A stretch of DNA of 64,000 bases from Candidatus Skiveiella danica (GCA_016721925.1 JADKHE010000013.1:248001-312000), one strand, 5' to 3'. Shown: positions 8,489 to 17,249, numbered from the stretch's first letter. Made by a program: numbers and translations. The notes: generated by a model not told the origin, from the letters alone.

Positions 8489-9844
8489 ATGCGCCTGCCA
8501 ATCCCGACCTTTTTCGCCTTCGCCACCCTCATGCTCATGGGCAGCCTGTCGGCCATCGCCCAGACCCCGTCCGTCGTCCCGACGCCGCCCCAGCCCCGCG
8601 CCTGTCCGGCCGAAGTGCCCGCCGAATCGCGCTGCTACACCGGCGAAGACGGCCAGGGAGCGTTCTACTGGATCGCCCTTCCCGCGCAATGGGACCGCGG
8701 CGTGCTGGTCATGCACGCCCACGGCGGCCCGGCCGACACCGGGCCAGCGAAGGCGGAACGCGCCACCGAAGACCTGCAGCGCTGGGCCATCACCGTGAAA
8801 GCCGGCTATGCCTGGGCCGGCTCGACCTACCGGCGCGGCGGCTACGGCATCACGATGGCGGCCGAAGACACCGAGCGGCTGCGCAGCATCTTCGTGCAGC
8901 ATTTCGGTCCGGCGCGGCGCACGATCCTGCACGGGCAGAGCTACGGCGGCGGGGTCGCCTCAAAGGCGGCCGAACTGTACGCCTCCGTGGACGACCGGCC
9001 CGGCCCGTACGACGGCGTGCTGCTGACCAGCGGCGTGCTGGGCGGCGGCTCAGTGGCCTATGACTTCCGCCTGGACCTGCGCGTGGTCTACCAATGGGTC
9101 TGCCAGAACCACCCGAAGGCCGATGAACCCCAGTACCCGCTCTGGCGGGGCCTGCCCATGGATGCAAAGCTGACGCGTGCGGAGCTGGCCGAGCGCGTGG
9201 ACGCCTGCACCGGCGTGCGCAAGCCCGTGGCGCAGCGCACCGAGCAGCAAAAGGCCAACCTGGCCACGATCCTCAACGCGATCCGGATCCCCGAGGGCTC
9301 GCTGATCGGCCACCTGAACTGGGCCACCTGGCTGTTCCGCGACCTGGTGCAGCTGCGCCTGGACGGCCGCAACCCGTTCGGCAACGTCGGCGCCCGCTAC
9401 CAGGGCTCGGCCGACGATGCCGCGCTGAACGCCGGGGTGGCGCGTTATGCGGCCGACCCGGTGGCGGTGGCCGCGCTCGCCCGCGACAGCGCGCCCACCG
9501 GCCAAGTCCGGGTGCCGGTGCTGACGTTGCATGCGATCCACGACCCCACCGCCTTCGTGGAACTGGAGTCGGCGTACCGCGAGACGCTGGAGGCCGCCGG
9601 CCAGGGCGAGCGGCTGGTGCAGACCTTCAGCGAGGAATCCGAGCACAGCTACCTCGGCGACGCACAATACCCGGCGCTGTTCGCCGCGCTGCTGGACTGG
9701 ATCGACCAGGGCGTGAAGCCCACGCCGGAATCGGTGGCTGCGCGCTGCAAAGCCTTCGAGGCCAGCTACGGCCCCACCTGCCGCATCCGCCCCGGTTACC
9801 GGAGCCCGCCACTGGCCAGCCGGGTGACGCCGCGCCAGCCCTGA
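8489..9844 (+). CDS. exported alpha/beta hydrolase
   Basis: 451 aa from ATG 8489, chosen because it opens a classic signal peptide (hydrophobic 8-24, cleavage after SAIA before QTP); an in-frame ATG at 8462 is possible. The fold is shown by 'GVLVMHAHGGPADTG' (oxyanion HG motif), the nucleophile elbow 'GQSYGGG' with Ser151, the late acid segment 'VLTLHAIHDPTAF' and the histidine in 'SEESEHSYLG'. It would act in the periplasm or outside on an ester or amide substrate that cannot be named. Cysteines in the mature protein (CPAEVPAESRC, C-terminal CKAFEASYGPTC) suggest disulphides, consistent with export. Confidence 0.85.
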   Translation: MRLPIPTFFAFATLMLMGSLSAIAQTPSVVPTPPQPRACPAEVPAESRCYTGEDGQGAFYWIALPAQWDRGVLVMHAHGGPADTGPAKAERATEDLQRWAITVKAGYAWAGSTYRRGGYGITMAAEDTERLRSIFVQHFGPARRTILHGQSYGGGVASKAAELYASVDDRPGPYDGVLLTSGVLGGGSVAYDFRLDLRVVYQWVCQNHPKADEPQYPLWRGLPMDAKLTRAELAERVDACTGVRKPVAQRTEQQKANLATILNAIRIPEGSLIGHLNWATWLFRDLVQLRLDGRNPFGNVGARYQGSADDAALNAGVARYAADPVAVAALARDSAPTGQVRVPVLTLHAIHDPTAFVELESAYRETLEAAGQGERLVQTFSEESEHSYLGDAQYPALFAALLDWIDQGVKPTPESVAARCKAFEASYGPTCRIRPGYRSPPLASRVTPRQP

Positions 9845-9849
9845 GGCGC

Positions 9850-9893
9850 CTGGCGCCGGACCCGTTCAGCGTCTGGCGCCGGGCCCGCTCAGC
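9850..9893. repeat. tandem 21-bp direct repeat between convergent genes
   Basis: Two copies of CTGGCGCCGGRCCCGYTCAGC, 23 bp apart, each containing the palindrome GGCGCC, occupy the 44-bp gap between the hydrolase gene and the convergent 428-aa gene and run into the stop end of the latter. They may serve as a bidirectional transcript end, but no T-run is present. Confidence 0.45.
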
Positions 9894-11175
9894 CCCGCCC
9901 GCCTGCAGACGGCTTGACGTTGCATTCCCGGCGCAGCAGCGCCAGCGCGTCCTTGAGCTCGTAGTCGCGGTCGCTGCACAGCGTGGCCTGCGCTTCCTCG
10001 ACGAACCCTTCCCAGAGGTCGGCGTAATCGTCCTGGTTCGCCAACGGGGCGTGGTCGCGGATGAAGGCGCGGGCCAGGGCCGGCTGCAGGCCGGACTTGC
10101 GGATCTTGCGCACCAGCGTGGCCGCGCCTTTTTCCGTCAGCAGGGTCTTGGGCGCCGCACCGGCGGCCACGCCGAGGAACAGCGTCAGCAGCGAGCTGTC
10201 GTCCGAATGCCCGCCGGTGAGCTGGTGCCAGGCCTCGGAGGCGGAGCGGTCGTGGTGATCGACCTCGCTCAGGCCGTCCTCGATCCAGAAGTAGCGCCCG
10301 ATGAAGGCCGGCGTCTGGTCGAACAGCTTGCGCACCGGCACGCTCGCATCCAGGATGCGCGGCAGGTCGGCCAGGATCGACTGGCGCACCGCCTCCACCA
10401 CCTCGACAAAAGCCTGGGGCAGCTGCGGTGGCAGCGCGATCGTGAAGCCCGCTGCGCGGGTGGCCGGGCTTTTCTTGCCCTTGGCCGGCGGATTGCCGCC
10501 GCCCGCCTGCCGGCGCAAGGCGGCGATGGTTTTCTCGAAGCCCACCCAGTCCGGCATGCGGCTCCCGCCCGTGGCCAGGGTCAGCAGCACGGTGCGGATG
10601 ACCGCTTCGGCGTCCGGCGCGGCGTCTTCCAGATCGTCGGCGTCCAGGCCGAGTTCATCGGCCAGCCAGACGGCGGCATCGATCACCTGCGCCGCCGCGG
10701 TGCGCTGCATCAGCTCGGCGCGGTACTCGGCGATGCTGCGCAGCGTCCAATCGCCGAGCAGCGGGATGTGCTTGTCGGTGAAGCCACCGCGCTCGTTCAT
10801 GCCGAAATGGCTGTTCTGCGGCATCGCGATCAGCGCTTTCAGCAGGTCCGAACCGCCCTTGGAGCGCGACAGGAACGAGTGATCCCGCAGGGCCTCGGCC
10901 GCCCGGCGCAGGTCGCCGCCGCTGCTGTGCTCCAGCGACAGGCTCACCAGGTTGACCAGGCGCGCACGGGCCTTCTCCAGCTCCGGACGCAGATATTCGC
11001 TGCCGAAGTAGCGCGCGATCTGCACCATGCCCTTGGGCGCATCCGCGCGGATGGCGTCCAGCCTGGCGCTGTTGATCAGGCCGTGCTGCACGCCGTAATG
11101 CAGCGCCTTTTCGAAGAACGGCCGCGCATCGTGCAGCGCGACGGCGGAAGGGGCAACGGCTGATCGGTGCGGCAT
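9889..11175 (-). CDS. hypothetical protein, 428 aa, last gene of dedA/J-domain cluster
   Basis: Cytoplasmic-looking, largely helical protein starting 'MPHRSAVAPSAVALHDARPF'. No signal peptide or membrane span. Segments such as 'RLVNLVSLSLEHSSGGDL' and 'NSHFGMNERGGFTDKHIPLL' are distinctive but I do not recognise the family. It follows the 247-aa gene by 17 nt on the same strand and is the distal gene of a five- or six-gene cluster that contains a J-domain protein, so a role in protein quality control or assembly of a specific client is a possibility only by association. Confidence 0.75.
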   Translation of the reverse strand: MPHRSAVAPSAVALHDARPFFEKALHYGVQHGLINSARLDAIRADAPKGMVQIARYFGSEYLRPELEKARARLVNLVSLSLEHSSGGDLRRAAEALRDHSFLSRSKGGSDLLKALIAMPQNSHFGMNERGGFTDKHIPLLGDWTLRSIAEYRAELMQRTAAAQVIDAAVWLADELGLDADDLEDAAPDAEAVIRTVLLTLATGGSRMPDWVGFEKTIAALRRQAGGGNPPAKGKKSPATRAAGFTIALPPQLPQAFVEVVEAVRQSILADLPRILDASVPVRKLFDQTPAFIGRYFWIEDGLSEVDHHDRSASEAWHQLTGGHSDDSSLLTLFLGVAAGAAPKTLLTEKGAATLVRKIRKSGLQPALARAFIRDHAPLANQDDYADLWEGFVEEAQATLCSDRDYELKDALALLRRECNVKPSAGGRG

Positions 11176-11192
11176 CGTCGGCGACAGGGAGC

Positions 11193-11936
11193 TCAGATGG
11201 CGGACTCTTCGTCCGGGTCCTGCGCCACGGGGGTGGCGCGGCCGCGGTCGGTGTCGGCCAGGTCGACCTTGCCGTCGTCCTCTTCCGCCTCCTCGTCATC
11301 CAGGCCCAGGTCATGGGCGCGGGCCTTGGCACGCAGCACCAGCAGCATCTCGATGAACAGGTCGGGCAGCTCGTAGCGCAGGATCCAGGCCAGCTCCATC
11401 CAGTCCTGGTCGGCCACCTCGTCGCGCTCGATGCGCGCGCGGGCGTAAGTGGCGCCGCGCAGCGTGGCCTCGGAGACGATCTCGCCGTCGTCCTCGACCG
11501 TGTCGAACAGGCCCGTGCGGGCAAAGGCCTCGACGCGGCTCCACTTCTCGGAAAAATAGTCGGCCAGCGCCTCGCTGCCTCCTTCGAGGTCACCGATGGC
11601 CGTGAGGAACTCGATGGGGTCGGCGTCCTCGCGGAAGATCACCGCGTTCATCATGCCGCGCAGGTGGGTGCGGGTCAGGTCCTTGTACTGCTTCTCGATG
11701 ACCACGGCGCGCGCGAACTGCGCGGGCGTGACCAGCAGGTTGATGACCGAATCCTTCGAGTTGTCGTACTCGCGGATCACGGCCAGGATGTCCTTGGGCT
11801 GCAGCTGCTCCAGCACCACCATCAGGGCGCCATCGCCTTCGGTGTCGGCCAGATCGGCCAGCGCGGCCTCGGCGCCGGAGATGTCGCCGGCGGCAATCAG
11901 GCTGCGGGTCTTTTCGATCAGGGCTATCTGGTTCAT
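11193..11936 (-). CDS. hypothetical protein, 247 aa, acidic C-terminus
   Basis: Starts at ATG 11936 ('MNQIALIEKTRSLIAAGD'). The N-terminal 120 residues are helical and resemble a repeat-type scaffold ('ISGAEAALADLADTEGDGA', 'PKDILAVIREYDNS'). The last 40 residues are strongly acidic ('DDEEAEEDDGKVDLADTD'). No enzyme motif, signal peptide or membrane segment is seen. It is 37 nt downstream of the 190-aa gene and 17 nt upstream of the 428-aa gene. The acidic tail resembles those of chaperone-like or DNA-mimic proteins, but this is speculation. Confidence 0.75.
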   Translation of the reverse strand: MNQIALIEKTRSLIAAGDISGAEAALADLADTEGDGALMVVLEQLQPKDILAVIREYDNSKDSVINLLVTPAQFARAVVIEKQYKDLTRTHLRGMMNAVIFREDADPIEFLTAIGDLEGGSEALADYFSEKWSRVEAFARTGLFDTVEDDGEIVSEATLRGATYARARIERDEVADQDWMELAWILRYELPDLFIEMLLVLRAKARAHDLGLDDEEAEEDDGKVDLADTDRGRATPVAQDPDEESAI

Positions 11937-11973
11937 GTCGATCGGTCTGAAGGTGAAGCGGGAGCCGGACGGC

Positions 11974-12546
11974 TCATTCCTTGCGGTCGAAGCCCTGCTC
12001 GGCCAGCCAGTCGGCGCCGGCCTCTTCGCTGATGCGGTCGGCCTCGGCATCGTCCGTGTCGCCGTCCCCGAACGGGTCGTCGCGTTCGGCGCGTGCAGGG
12101 CCCTCGCCATCAGCCTCGTCGATATCGGCGGCCTCGCCGGCCCCGGCCGGCAGCGCCACGCGGCGTCCCTGCAGGTATTCCAGCACCGCAGCGACGGTCA
12201 GGAACCACTCGCCGGCAGGCTGCTCGCGCACGACGGCGGCCAGGTCCTGCGCCCACGGGTGCAACTGCACGGCCGCGAGCACATCGTCCCACTCAGGGAA
12301 CTCGTCGGCTTCCAGGGTCAGCAACTGCTCCATGACAGCCGGCTCACGGAACTGGAAGCCGCGGTGAAACACCACGGCCACCATCTCGGGGCTGAGCTCC
12401 ATCATCTGCGCCAGAAAGCCGATTTCGCGGCGCTTTTCGCGCAGGCGCTGCTGCAGCACGTCGCGCCCTTCGGAGTCCGTGGCCAGGTCGTCCAGTTCCG
12501 ACTGGTAGGCCGCGTGGAGCTCAAGGAAAAAGGGGGTCATGGTCAT
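11974..12546 (-). CDS. hypothetical protein, 190 aa, acidic tail, coupled to J-domain gene
   Basis: Starts at ATG 12546, whose bases overlap the stop of the J-domain gene as ATGA, so translation is probably coupled; a second in-frame ATG is at 12540. The first half is helical with 'RDVLQQRLREKRREIGFLAQ', the second half contains 'PWAQDLAAVVREQPAGEWF' and ends in an acidic stretch ('DDPFGDGDTDDAEADRI'). The family is not recognised. The direct coupling to a stand-alone J domain makes it the most likely client adaptor or partner of that protein. Confidence 0.75.
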   Translation of the reverse strand: MTMTPFFLELHAAYQSELDDLATDSEGRDVLQQRLREKRREIGFLAQMMELSPEMVAVVFHRGFQFREPAVMEQLLTLEADEFPEWDDVLAAVQLHPWAQDLAAVVREQPAGEWFLTVAAVLEYLQGRRVALPAGAGEAADIDEADGEGPARAERDDPFGDGDTDDAEADRISEEAGADWLAEQGFDRKE

Positions 12547-12833
12547 CGGGGGGTCTGCTCCAGCACGGTGTCGAAATAGGTCTGCCAGATGGCCTGCGCG
12601 GATTCGAGCGGGTCGTCCAGCAGGTTGCGGCGGCGGTTGTCGTCGTAGGCCTGGCGGCTGGCCTCGTCAGCCAGCACGTCGTAGGCAGCCTGCACGGCCC
12701 GAAAGCGCGCCGGCGCATCCGGCGAGGTGTTGCGGTCGGGGTGGTAGCTGGAGGCTTTCTGGCGGAAGGCCTTCTTGATGTCGGCCAGCGTCGCATCCGC
12801 AGTCAGCCCGAGCACCGCATAGTGGTCGCTCAC
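12543..12833 (-). CDS. stand-alone J-domain (DnaJ-like) protein
   Basis: 96 aa from a GTG start at 12833. Residues 4-65 form a J domain: 'HYAVLGLTADATLADIKKAF', the invariant HPD at 31-33 in 'SSYHPDRNTS', then 'RFRAVQAAYDVLADEASR'. It lacks the Gly/Phe, zinc-finger and C-terminal domains of DnaJ, so it should recruit DnaK to a specific partner rather than act as a general co-chaperone. Its start overlaps the stop of a 22-codon ORF (GTGA) and its stop overlaps the next start (ATGA). Confidence 0.9.
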   Translation of the reverse strand: MSDHYAVLGLTADATLADIKKAFRQKASSYHPDRNTSPDAPARFRAVQAAYDVLADEASRQAYDDNRRRNLLDDPLESAQAIWQTYFDTVLEQTPR

Positions 12834-12898
12834 CGCAGCACCTCGTCCTGGCGGGCTGCGGTGAAGGCTTGCGTGGGGCCCAGCGGCGCTGCGCTCAT
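12830..12898 (-). CDS. possible 22-aa coupling ORF between dedA and the J-domain gene
   Basis: ATG at 12898 overlaps the dedA stop (ATGA) and the ORF (MSAAPLGPTQAFTAARQDEV..) ends in a TGA that overlaps the GTG of the J-domain gene. It would provide translational coupling across an otherwise 61-nt gap. It is short and may be chance, but overlaps at both ends are unusual. Confidence 0.35.
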   Translation of the reverse strand: MSAAPLGPTQAFTAARQDEVLR

Positions 12899-13542
12899 GC
12901 CGCCGCGGCCTTGCGCCGCGCCTTCCAGGCGCCGAACAGGACCACCACACCGGGGATCAGGATCATGGCCCAGATGATCTTGCTGAGGTTCGCCTGCACC
13001 CAGGGCAGGTTGCCGAACCAGTACCCGGCGGCCGTCAGCCCCACCACCCAGATCAGCGCCCCGACGACGTTGTAGGCGGTGAACTTGCTGCGCGTCATCT
13101 CGGCCACACCGGCCACAAAGGGGGCGAAGGTCCGGATGAAGGGCATGAAGCGCGCCAGGATGATGGTGATGCCGCCGTAGGTTTCGTAGAACTGGTGCGC
13201 CTGGTCGAAGGCCCGCCGGTTGAACCAGCGCGAATCCTCCCAATGGAACACCTTGTGCCCGAAATACCGCCCGATGCTGTAGTTGACCTGGTCGCCCAGG
13301 ATGGCGGCCACCACCAGCAGCCCCATGGCCAGGCGAATGTCCATGAGTCCGGCCCCGCACAGCGCCCCCACCACGAACAGCAATGAATCCCCCGGAAGGA
13401 AGGGCATGACCACCAGCCCGGTCTCCACAAAGATGATCACGAACAGCAAGGCATAGACCCAGGCGCCGTAGGTCTGGACAAAAACCTCCAGGTGTTTGTC
13501 CACGTGCAGGATGAAATCGATCAGAAAAGTCACAAGCTCCAT
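12895..13542 (-). CDS. DedA family membrane protein
   Basis: 215-aa integral membrane protein of the DedA/SNARE-associated family, whose members in other bacteria act in undecaprenyl-phosphate or phospholipid flipping and membrane homeostasis. Visible motifs are 'FVETGLVVMPFLPGDSLLF' with the conserved E and GDS, 'NYSIGRYFGHKVF', and 'ARFMPFIRTFAPFVAGVAEM' with the conserved arginines, followed by two C-terminal helices and a basic tail. The start at 13542 lies 34 bp from the divergent mutL start. It leads the minus-strand cluster with the J-domain protein and three unknown proteins, an association I cannot explain from known DedA biology. Confidence 0.93.
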   Translation of the reverse strand: MELVTFLIDFILHVDKHLEVFVQTYGAWVYALLFVIIFVETGLVVMPFLPGDSLLFVVGALCGAGLMDIRLAMGLLVVAAILGDQVNYSIGRYFGHKVFHWEDSRWFNRRAFDQAHQFYETYGGITIILARFMPFIRTFAPFVAGVAEMTRSKFTAYNVVGALIWVVGLTAAGYWFGNLPWVQANLSKIIWAMILIPGVVVLFGAWKARRKAAAA

Positions 13543-13576
13543 GGAGGGGATTATCCCCGCCCCCTAGAATTCCCCC

Positions 13577-15535
13577 GTGAACCCCGCCTTATCCCCTGCC
13601 GCGCGGCGCCCGATCCGCGAACTGCCCGACGAACTCATCAGCCAGATTGCCGCTGGCGAGGTGGTGGAGCGCCCGGCCTCCGTGGTGCGCGAGCTGCTGG
13701 ACAACGCCCTGGACGCCGGGGCCACGCAGATCACGTTGCGGCTGCTGGCCGGCGGTGTGCGGCTGATTGCAGTCGAGGACGACGGTGCCGGCATCGCGCG
13801 CGAGGAGCTGTCCACCGCGCTCAAGCGCCACGCCACCAGCAAGATCGCCAGCCTGCATGACCTGGAGTCGGTCGGCACCATGGGGTTTCGCGGCGAGGCC
13901 CTGGCCGCCATCAACTCGGTGTCGGAACTGGCCCTGCTGTCGCGCATGGCCGGCGACGCCAGCGCCCATCTGCTGGACGGGTGCACCGGCGAGCTTCGCC
14001 CGGCCGCGCGCAGCACTGGCACGACGGTCGAAGTCAAGGAATTGTTCTATTCCACCCCGGCGCGCCGCAAGTTCCTCAAGACCGACGCCACCGAGCTGGC
14101 GCACTGCATCGAGACGGTGCGCCGTCACGCGCTGGCGCGGCCCGACGTGGGTTTTGCCGTCTGGCACGAGGGCAAGCTGGTCGAGCAGTGGCGCGCCACC
14201 ACGCTGGAACGGCGCCTGGCCGATGTGCTCGGCGAGGATTTTCTGGCGCAATCCATCGCCGTGAACTACAGCGTGGGCACAGTGCGCGTGAGCGGCCGCG
14301 CCGGCCTGCCGGACGTGGCACGCGCCCGGGCCGACCAGCAGTTCGCCTACGTCAACGGCCGCTTCGTGCGCGACAAGGTGCTCACGCACGCGGCGCGCAG
14401 CGCCTACGAGGACGTGCTGCACGGCCAGCGCCAGCCGGTGTATGCGCTGTACGTCGAGATGGACCCGACGCGGGTCGACGTAAACGTGCACCCGACCAAG
14501 ATCGAGGTGCGCTTCAGGGACAGCCGCGAGATCCATCAGGCGGTGCGCCATGCCGTGGAGAACGCGCTGGCCGTGCCGCGGGCGCAGGCCCTGGCATCCC
14601 TGGGTGATGGCGCGACGGAGGCGCGGCCGTCAGAAGCGGGGCAAAGGGACGTGGAAGGCACCTCCAGCCCGTTTATTGAACAAAATTGGCAAAAACCCAC
14701 CGTCAGATGGTCACAACCTGCTATCAATTTCGGATCACCGGCGGACAGCCGGGTTTCCGACTTCGAGGCGATGTGGCCAGCGCGGCCTGTCGATGAGCCG
14801 GCAAGTTCTGCCCTGATCCCGTCGGCAGACGCCCGGGGGACCGGTTTCGGGCCCGGCCAACGTGCATCCACCGGTGAACTGGCGCCGGGCGGTTCGTCCA
14901 GCACGCCAGGAGCTTATGGCGCAACCGGCGCCGGGCATCCGGAAGCTTCGGTCTGGCCACTGGGCCGCGCCATTGCCCAGCTGCACGGCGTCTATATCCT
15001 GGCCGAGAACGCCCAGGGCCTGATCGTGGTGGACATGCACGCGGCGCACGAACGCATCCTGTACGAGCGGCTCAAGCAGCAGATGGACGAGGCCCGGCTC
15101 AGCAGCCAGCCACTGCTGATCCCGGCGACCTTTGCCGCAACTGCGCAGGAAGTGGCCACCGCCGAGGCCAGCGCCGAGGTCTTGCACACCCTGGGGCTGG
15201 AGATCACGCCCTTCTCCCCCCGCACCCTGGCCGTGCGCGCGGTGCCGACCACGCTGGCGCAGGGCGACGCGGTGGAGCTGGCGCGCAGCGTGCTGGCCGA
15301 ACTGGCGCAGCATGACGCCAGCACGGTGATCCAGCGCGCACAGAACGAATTGCTGGGCACCATGGCCTGCCACGGCGCCGTGCGGGCCAACCGGCGCCTC
15401 ACGCTGGACGAAATGAATGCGCTGCTGCGCCAGATGGAAGCCACCGAGCGTTCCGACCAGTGCAACCACGGCCGCCCGACCTGGCGCCAGCTGACGATGC
15501 GCGAGCTCGACGGCCTGTTTCTGCGCGGGCGCTGA
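13577..15535 (+). CDS. mutL: DNA mismatch repair protein MutL (endonuclease type)
   Basis: 652 aa from a GTG start at 13577. The N-terminal GHKL ATPase is shown by 'ELLDNALDAGATQI', 'VEDDGAGIAREEL' and 'VGTMGFRGEALAAI'. The C-terminal domain has 'DMHAAHERILYERL', 'ACHGAVRAN' and 'CNHGRPTWRQL', matching the metal-binding motifs of endonuclease-active MutL, as expected for bacteria that lack MutH. The linker (about residues 372-386) is coded by a copy of the dispersed repeat found elsewhere in the window. It acts after MutS mismatch recognition to nick and guide repair. It is divergent from dedA. Confidence 0.97.
   Translation: MNPALSPAARRPIRELPDELISQIAAGEVVERPASVVRELLDNALDAGATQITLRLLAGGVRLIAVEDDGAGIAREELSTALKRHATSKIASLHDLESVGTMGFRGEALAAINSVSELALLSRMAGDASAHLLDGCTGELRPAARSTGTTVEVKELFYSTPARRKFLKTDATELAHCIETVRRHALARPDVGFAVWHEGKLVEQWRATTLERRLADVLGEDFLAQSIAVNYSVGTVRVSGRAGLPDVARARADQQFAYVNGRFVRDKVLTHAARSAYEDVLHGQRQPVYALYVEMDPTRVDVNVHPTKIEVRFRDSREIHQAVRHAVENALAVPRAQALASLGDGATEARPSEAGQRDVEGTSSPFIEQNWQKPTVRWSQPAINFGSPADSRVSDFEAMWPARPVDEPASSALIPSADARGTGFGPGQRASTGELAPGGSSSTPGAYGATGAGHPEASVWPLGRAIAQLHGVYILAENAQGLIVVDMHAAHERILYERLKQQMDEARLSSQPLLIPATFAATAQEVATAEASAEVLHTLGLEITPFSPRTLAVRAVPTTLAQGDAVELARSVLAELAQHDASTVIQRAQNELLGTMACHGAVRANRRLTLDEMNALLRQMEATERSDQCNHGRPTWRQLTMRELDGLFLRGR
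14690..14735 (-). repeat. dispersed palindromic repeat (copy E) inside mutL linker
   Basis: On the minus strand: TTGATAGCAGG then TGACCATCTGACGGTGGG, matching intergenic copies A, C and D. Here it is read in frame in the flexible linker of mutL, where extra residues are tolerated. Confidence 0.55.
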
Positions 15536-15567
15536 GGCCGCGCCACCCCGGGGGGCTTCGGCGGCCT

Positions 15568-16232
15568 TCAGGCCGCGTAGGCGTAGACCGCCACGAAATG
15601 GCAAGTGGTGCCGGCCATCACGAACAGGTGCCAGACGAAGTGCCCATAGCGCCAGCGCGTATCGGCGGCAAAGAACACCACGCCACCCGTGTAGGCCAGG
15701 CCGCCCGCCACCAGCCAGGCCATGCCGGCAGCCGGCATGCTCGCCATGAGCGGCTTGATGGCGATCACCACCAGCCAGCCCATCAGCAGGTACAGGCCGG
15801 TGGACAGGTGCGAATGGGATATCCGGTTCGTGGCCTTGAGCACCACCCCGGTCACCGCCAGCCCCAAACCAGGCCGAACAGCGTCCAGCCCCAGGCGCCG
15901 CGCAGCACGCCCAGCGTGAACGGCGTGTAGGTGCCCGCGATCAGCAGGAAGATGGCGCCATGGTCCAGCAGCTGGGCCACCTGCTTGGCACGGTTGCGCG
16001 GCAGCGCGTGGTAGACCATGGACGCGCCATAGAGCGCCACCATCGACAGCGCGAACACGCAGGCCCCGACGATGAATGCCGCGTCCCCGCGCGCCACGGC
16101 CGACGCGATCAGGAAGGGCGTGGCCACCAGTGCCGCCAGCAGGCCGACGCCGTGGCTCACGCTGTTGGCGATTTCCTCGCCCAGCGACTGGTGGCGCGAG
16201 GCGGGCGACGGGTTCGGGGCGGCGATGGACAT
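15568..16232 (-). pseudogene. hemolysin III / PAQR family membrane protein gene with 1-nt frameshift
   Basis: ATG at 16232 starts 'MSIAAPNPSPASRHQSLGEE' and runs through 'NSVSHGVGLLAALVATPF', 'VYHALPRN' and 'DHGAIFLLIAGTYTPFTLG' to 'GWTLFGLVWGWR'; the continuation 'AVTGVVLKATNRISHSHL' to 'HFVWHLFVMAGTTCHFVAVY' lies in the next frame. Adding one base near 15862-15865 (CCCC run) gives 221 aa, the normal size of hemolysin III proteins, with all seven helices and conserved histidines. So the gene is complete apart from one missing base, probably a sequencing deletion. Function of the family is uncertain; the haemolytic label is historical. Confidence 0.85.
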
Positions 16233-16295
16233 GCCAGGCCATTCTGCGCCCTTTCGCGGCGCGGCGCCCCGCATTGATCTGGTACGCTCAGCTGG

Positions 16296-16595
16296 ATGCC
16301 TCCCACCTCCCGCGCCCCGGCAAAGACGGCCGCCGCATCGGCCATGTCGCCGGGCCTGATCGTGCTGCTGCTGTCCCTGCTGCTGGGGTTGCAGCCGGTC
16401 ACCACCGATCTGTACCTGCCGGCGCTGCCCGCGCTGACCGAGGGATTCGGCGCCTCGATGGCGCAGGCCCAGCTCACCCTGACCGCCCTGCTGCTTTCGT
16501 TCGGCCTGTCCCAGCTGGTCTGGGGGCCGCTGTCGCCTTGCGCTTCGAAGAGACCGTGCCCCCCGCCAACCGGCGGGGCATGCACCCGGTCTCAC
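16296..16595 (+). pseudogene. Bcr/CflA-type MFS drug transporter remnant
   Basis: Begins normally at ATG 16296: 'MPPTSRAPAKTAAASAMS' then first helices 'GLIVLLLSLLLGLQPVTTDL' and 'TALLLSFGLSQLVWGPLS'. Directly after this (about 16538) the sequence jumps, in another frame, to 'LRFEETVPPANRRGMHP', which in full Bcr proteins lies about 120 residues further on, and the remaining 3' half is absent. The gene has therefore suffered an internal deletion and loss of its end. Just downstream, TTATTGGGGTC occurs twice (16610 and 16624), next to a GGGGTCAGACACTG stretch that I associate with mobile repeat debris. Confidence 0.75.
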
Positions 16596-16778
16596 TCGCA
16601 AAGACCTGTTTATTGGGGTCCTTTTATTGGGGTCAGACACTGATTTCCCTCTGATTGACCTCGAGACCATCGTTGCAGCAGATCCAGCCGGCAGACCATA
16701 TCCGATCAGCAGTGCCGCCGGGCACCCCCCGCCCACCCACCAGAACCCCGCTTCGCGCCGCCCCCGCCAAGGCAACCC

Positions 16779-17249
16779 ATGCCCACCCAACCCAGCGCAG
16801 ACGGCGTCTTCACAACCAGCCGCCTCTTCCCCTTCACGCCCGCGCAAGTCTTCGCGGCGTTTGCCCATCCCGAGCGGCTCGGGGCCTGGTGGGGGCCGGA
16901 CGGCTTCAGCAATACCTTCGAGGTCTTCGAGTTCAAGCCGCAGGGTCGGTGGACGTTTGTCATGCGCGGGCCGGATGGCACCCACTACCCCAACGACTGC
17001 ACCTTTCTTGAAGCGTCGCCACAGCGCATCGTCATCCGGCACGTCACCGCGCCGCACTTCACGTTGACCATCACCTTGACCGAGGCCGATGGGCAAACGC
17101 GTCTCGACTGGCGCCAGGCCTTCGATGACCCGCGCGTGGCGACCGCCGCGGCGCCCATCGTGGTGCCCGCCAACGAACAGAACCTGAACCGCCTGCAGGC
17201 GGTGCTGCTGGCTACGGGTGCGTCGTCAGCGTCCCAAGCCGAGCCTTGA
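16779..17249 (+). CDS. SRPBCC / AHSA1-like domain protein
   Basis: 156-aa START-like fold protein. The family pattern is clear: 'SRLFPFTPAQVFAAFAHPER', 'LGAWWGPDGFSNTFEVFEF' and 'GRWTFVMRGPDGTHYPNDCT', then 'LTLTEADGQTRLDWRQAF'. Such proteins bind small hydrophobic ligands; the ligand is unknown. The gene overlaps the start region of the following membrane methyltransferase and the two may be expressed together. Confidence 0.85.
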   Translation: MPTQPSADGVFTTSRLFPFTPAQVFAAFAHPERLGAWWGPDGFSNTFEVFEFKPQGRWTFVMRGPDGTHYPNDCTFLEASPQRIVIRHVTAPHFTLTITLTEADGQTRLDWRQAFDDPRVATAAAPIVVPANEQNLNRLQAVLLATGASSASQAEP

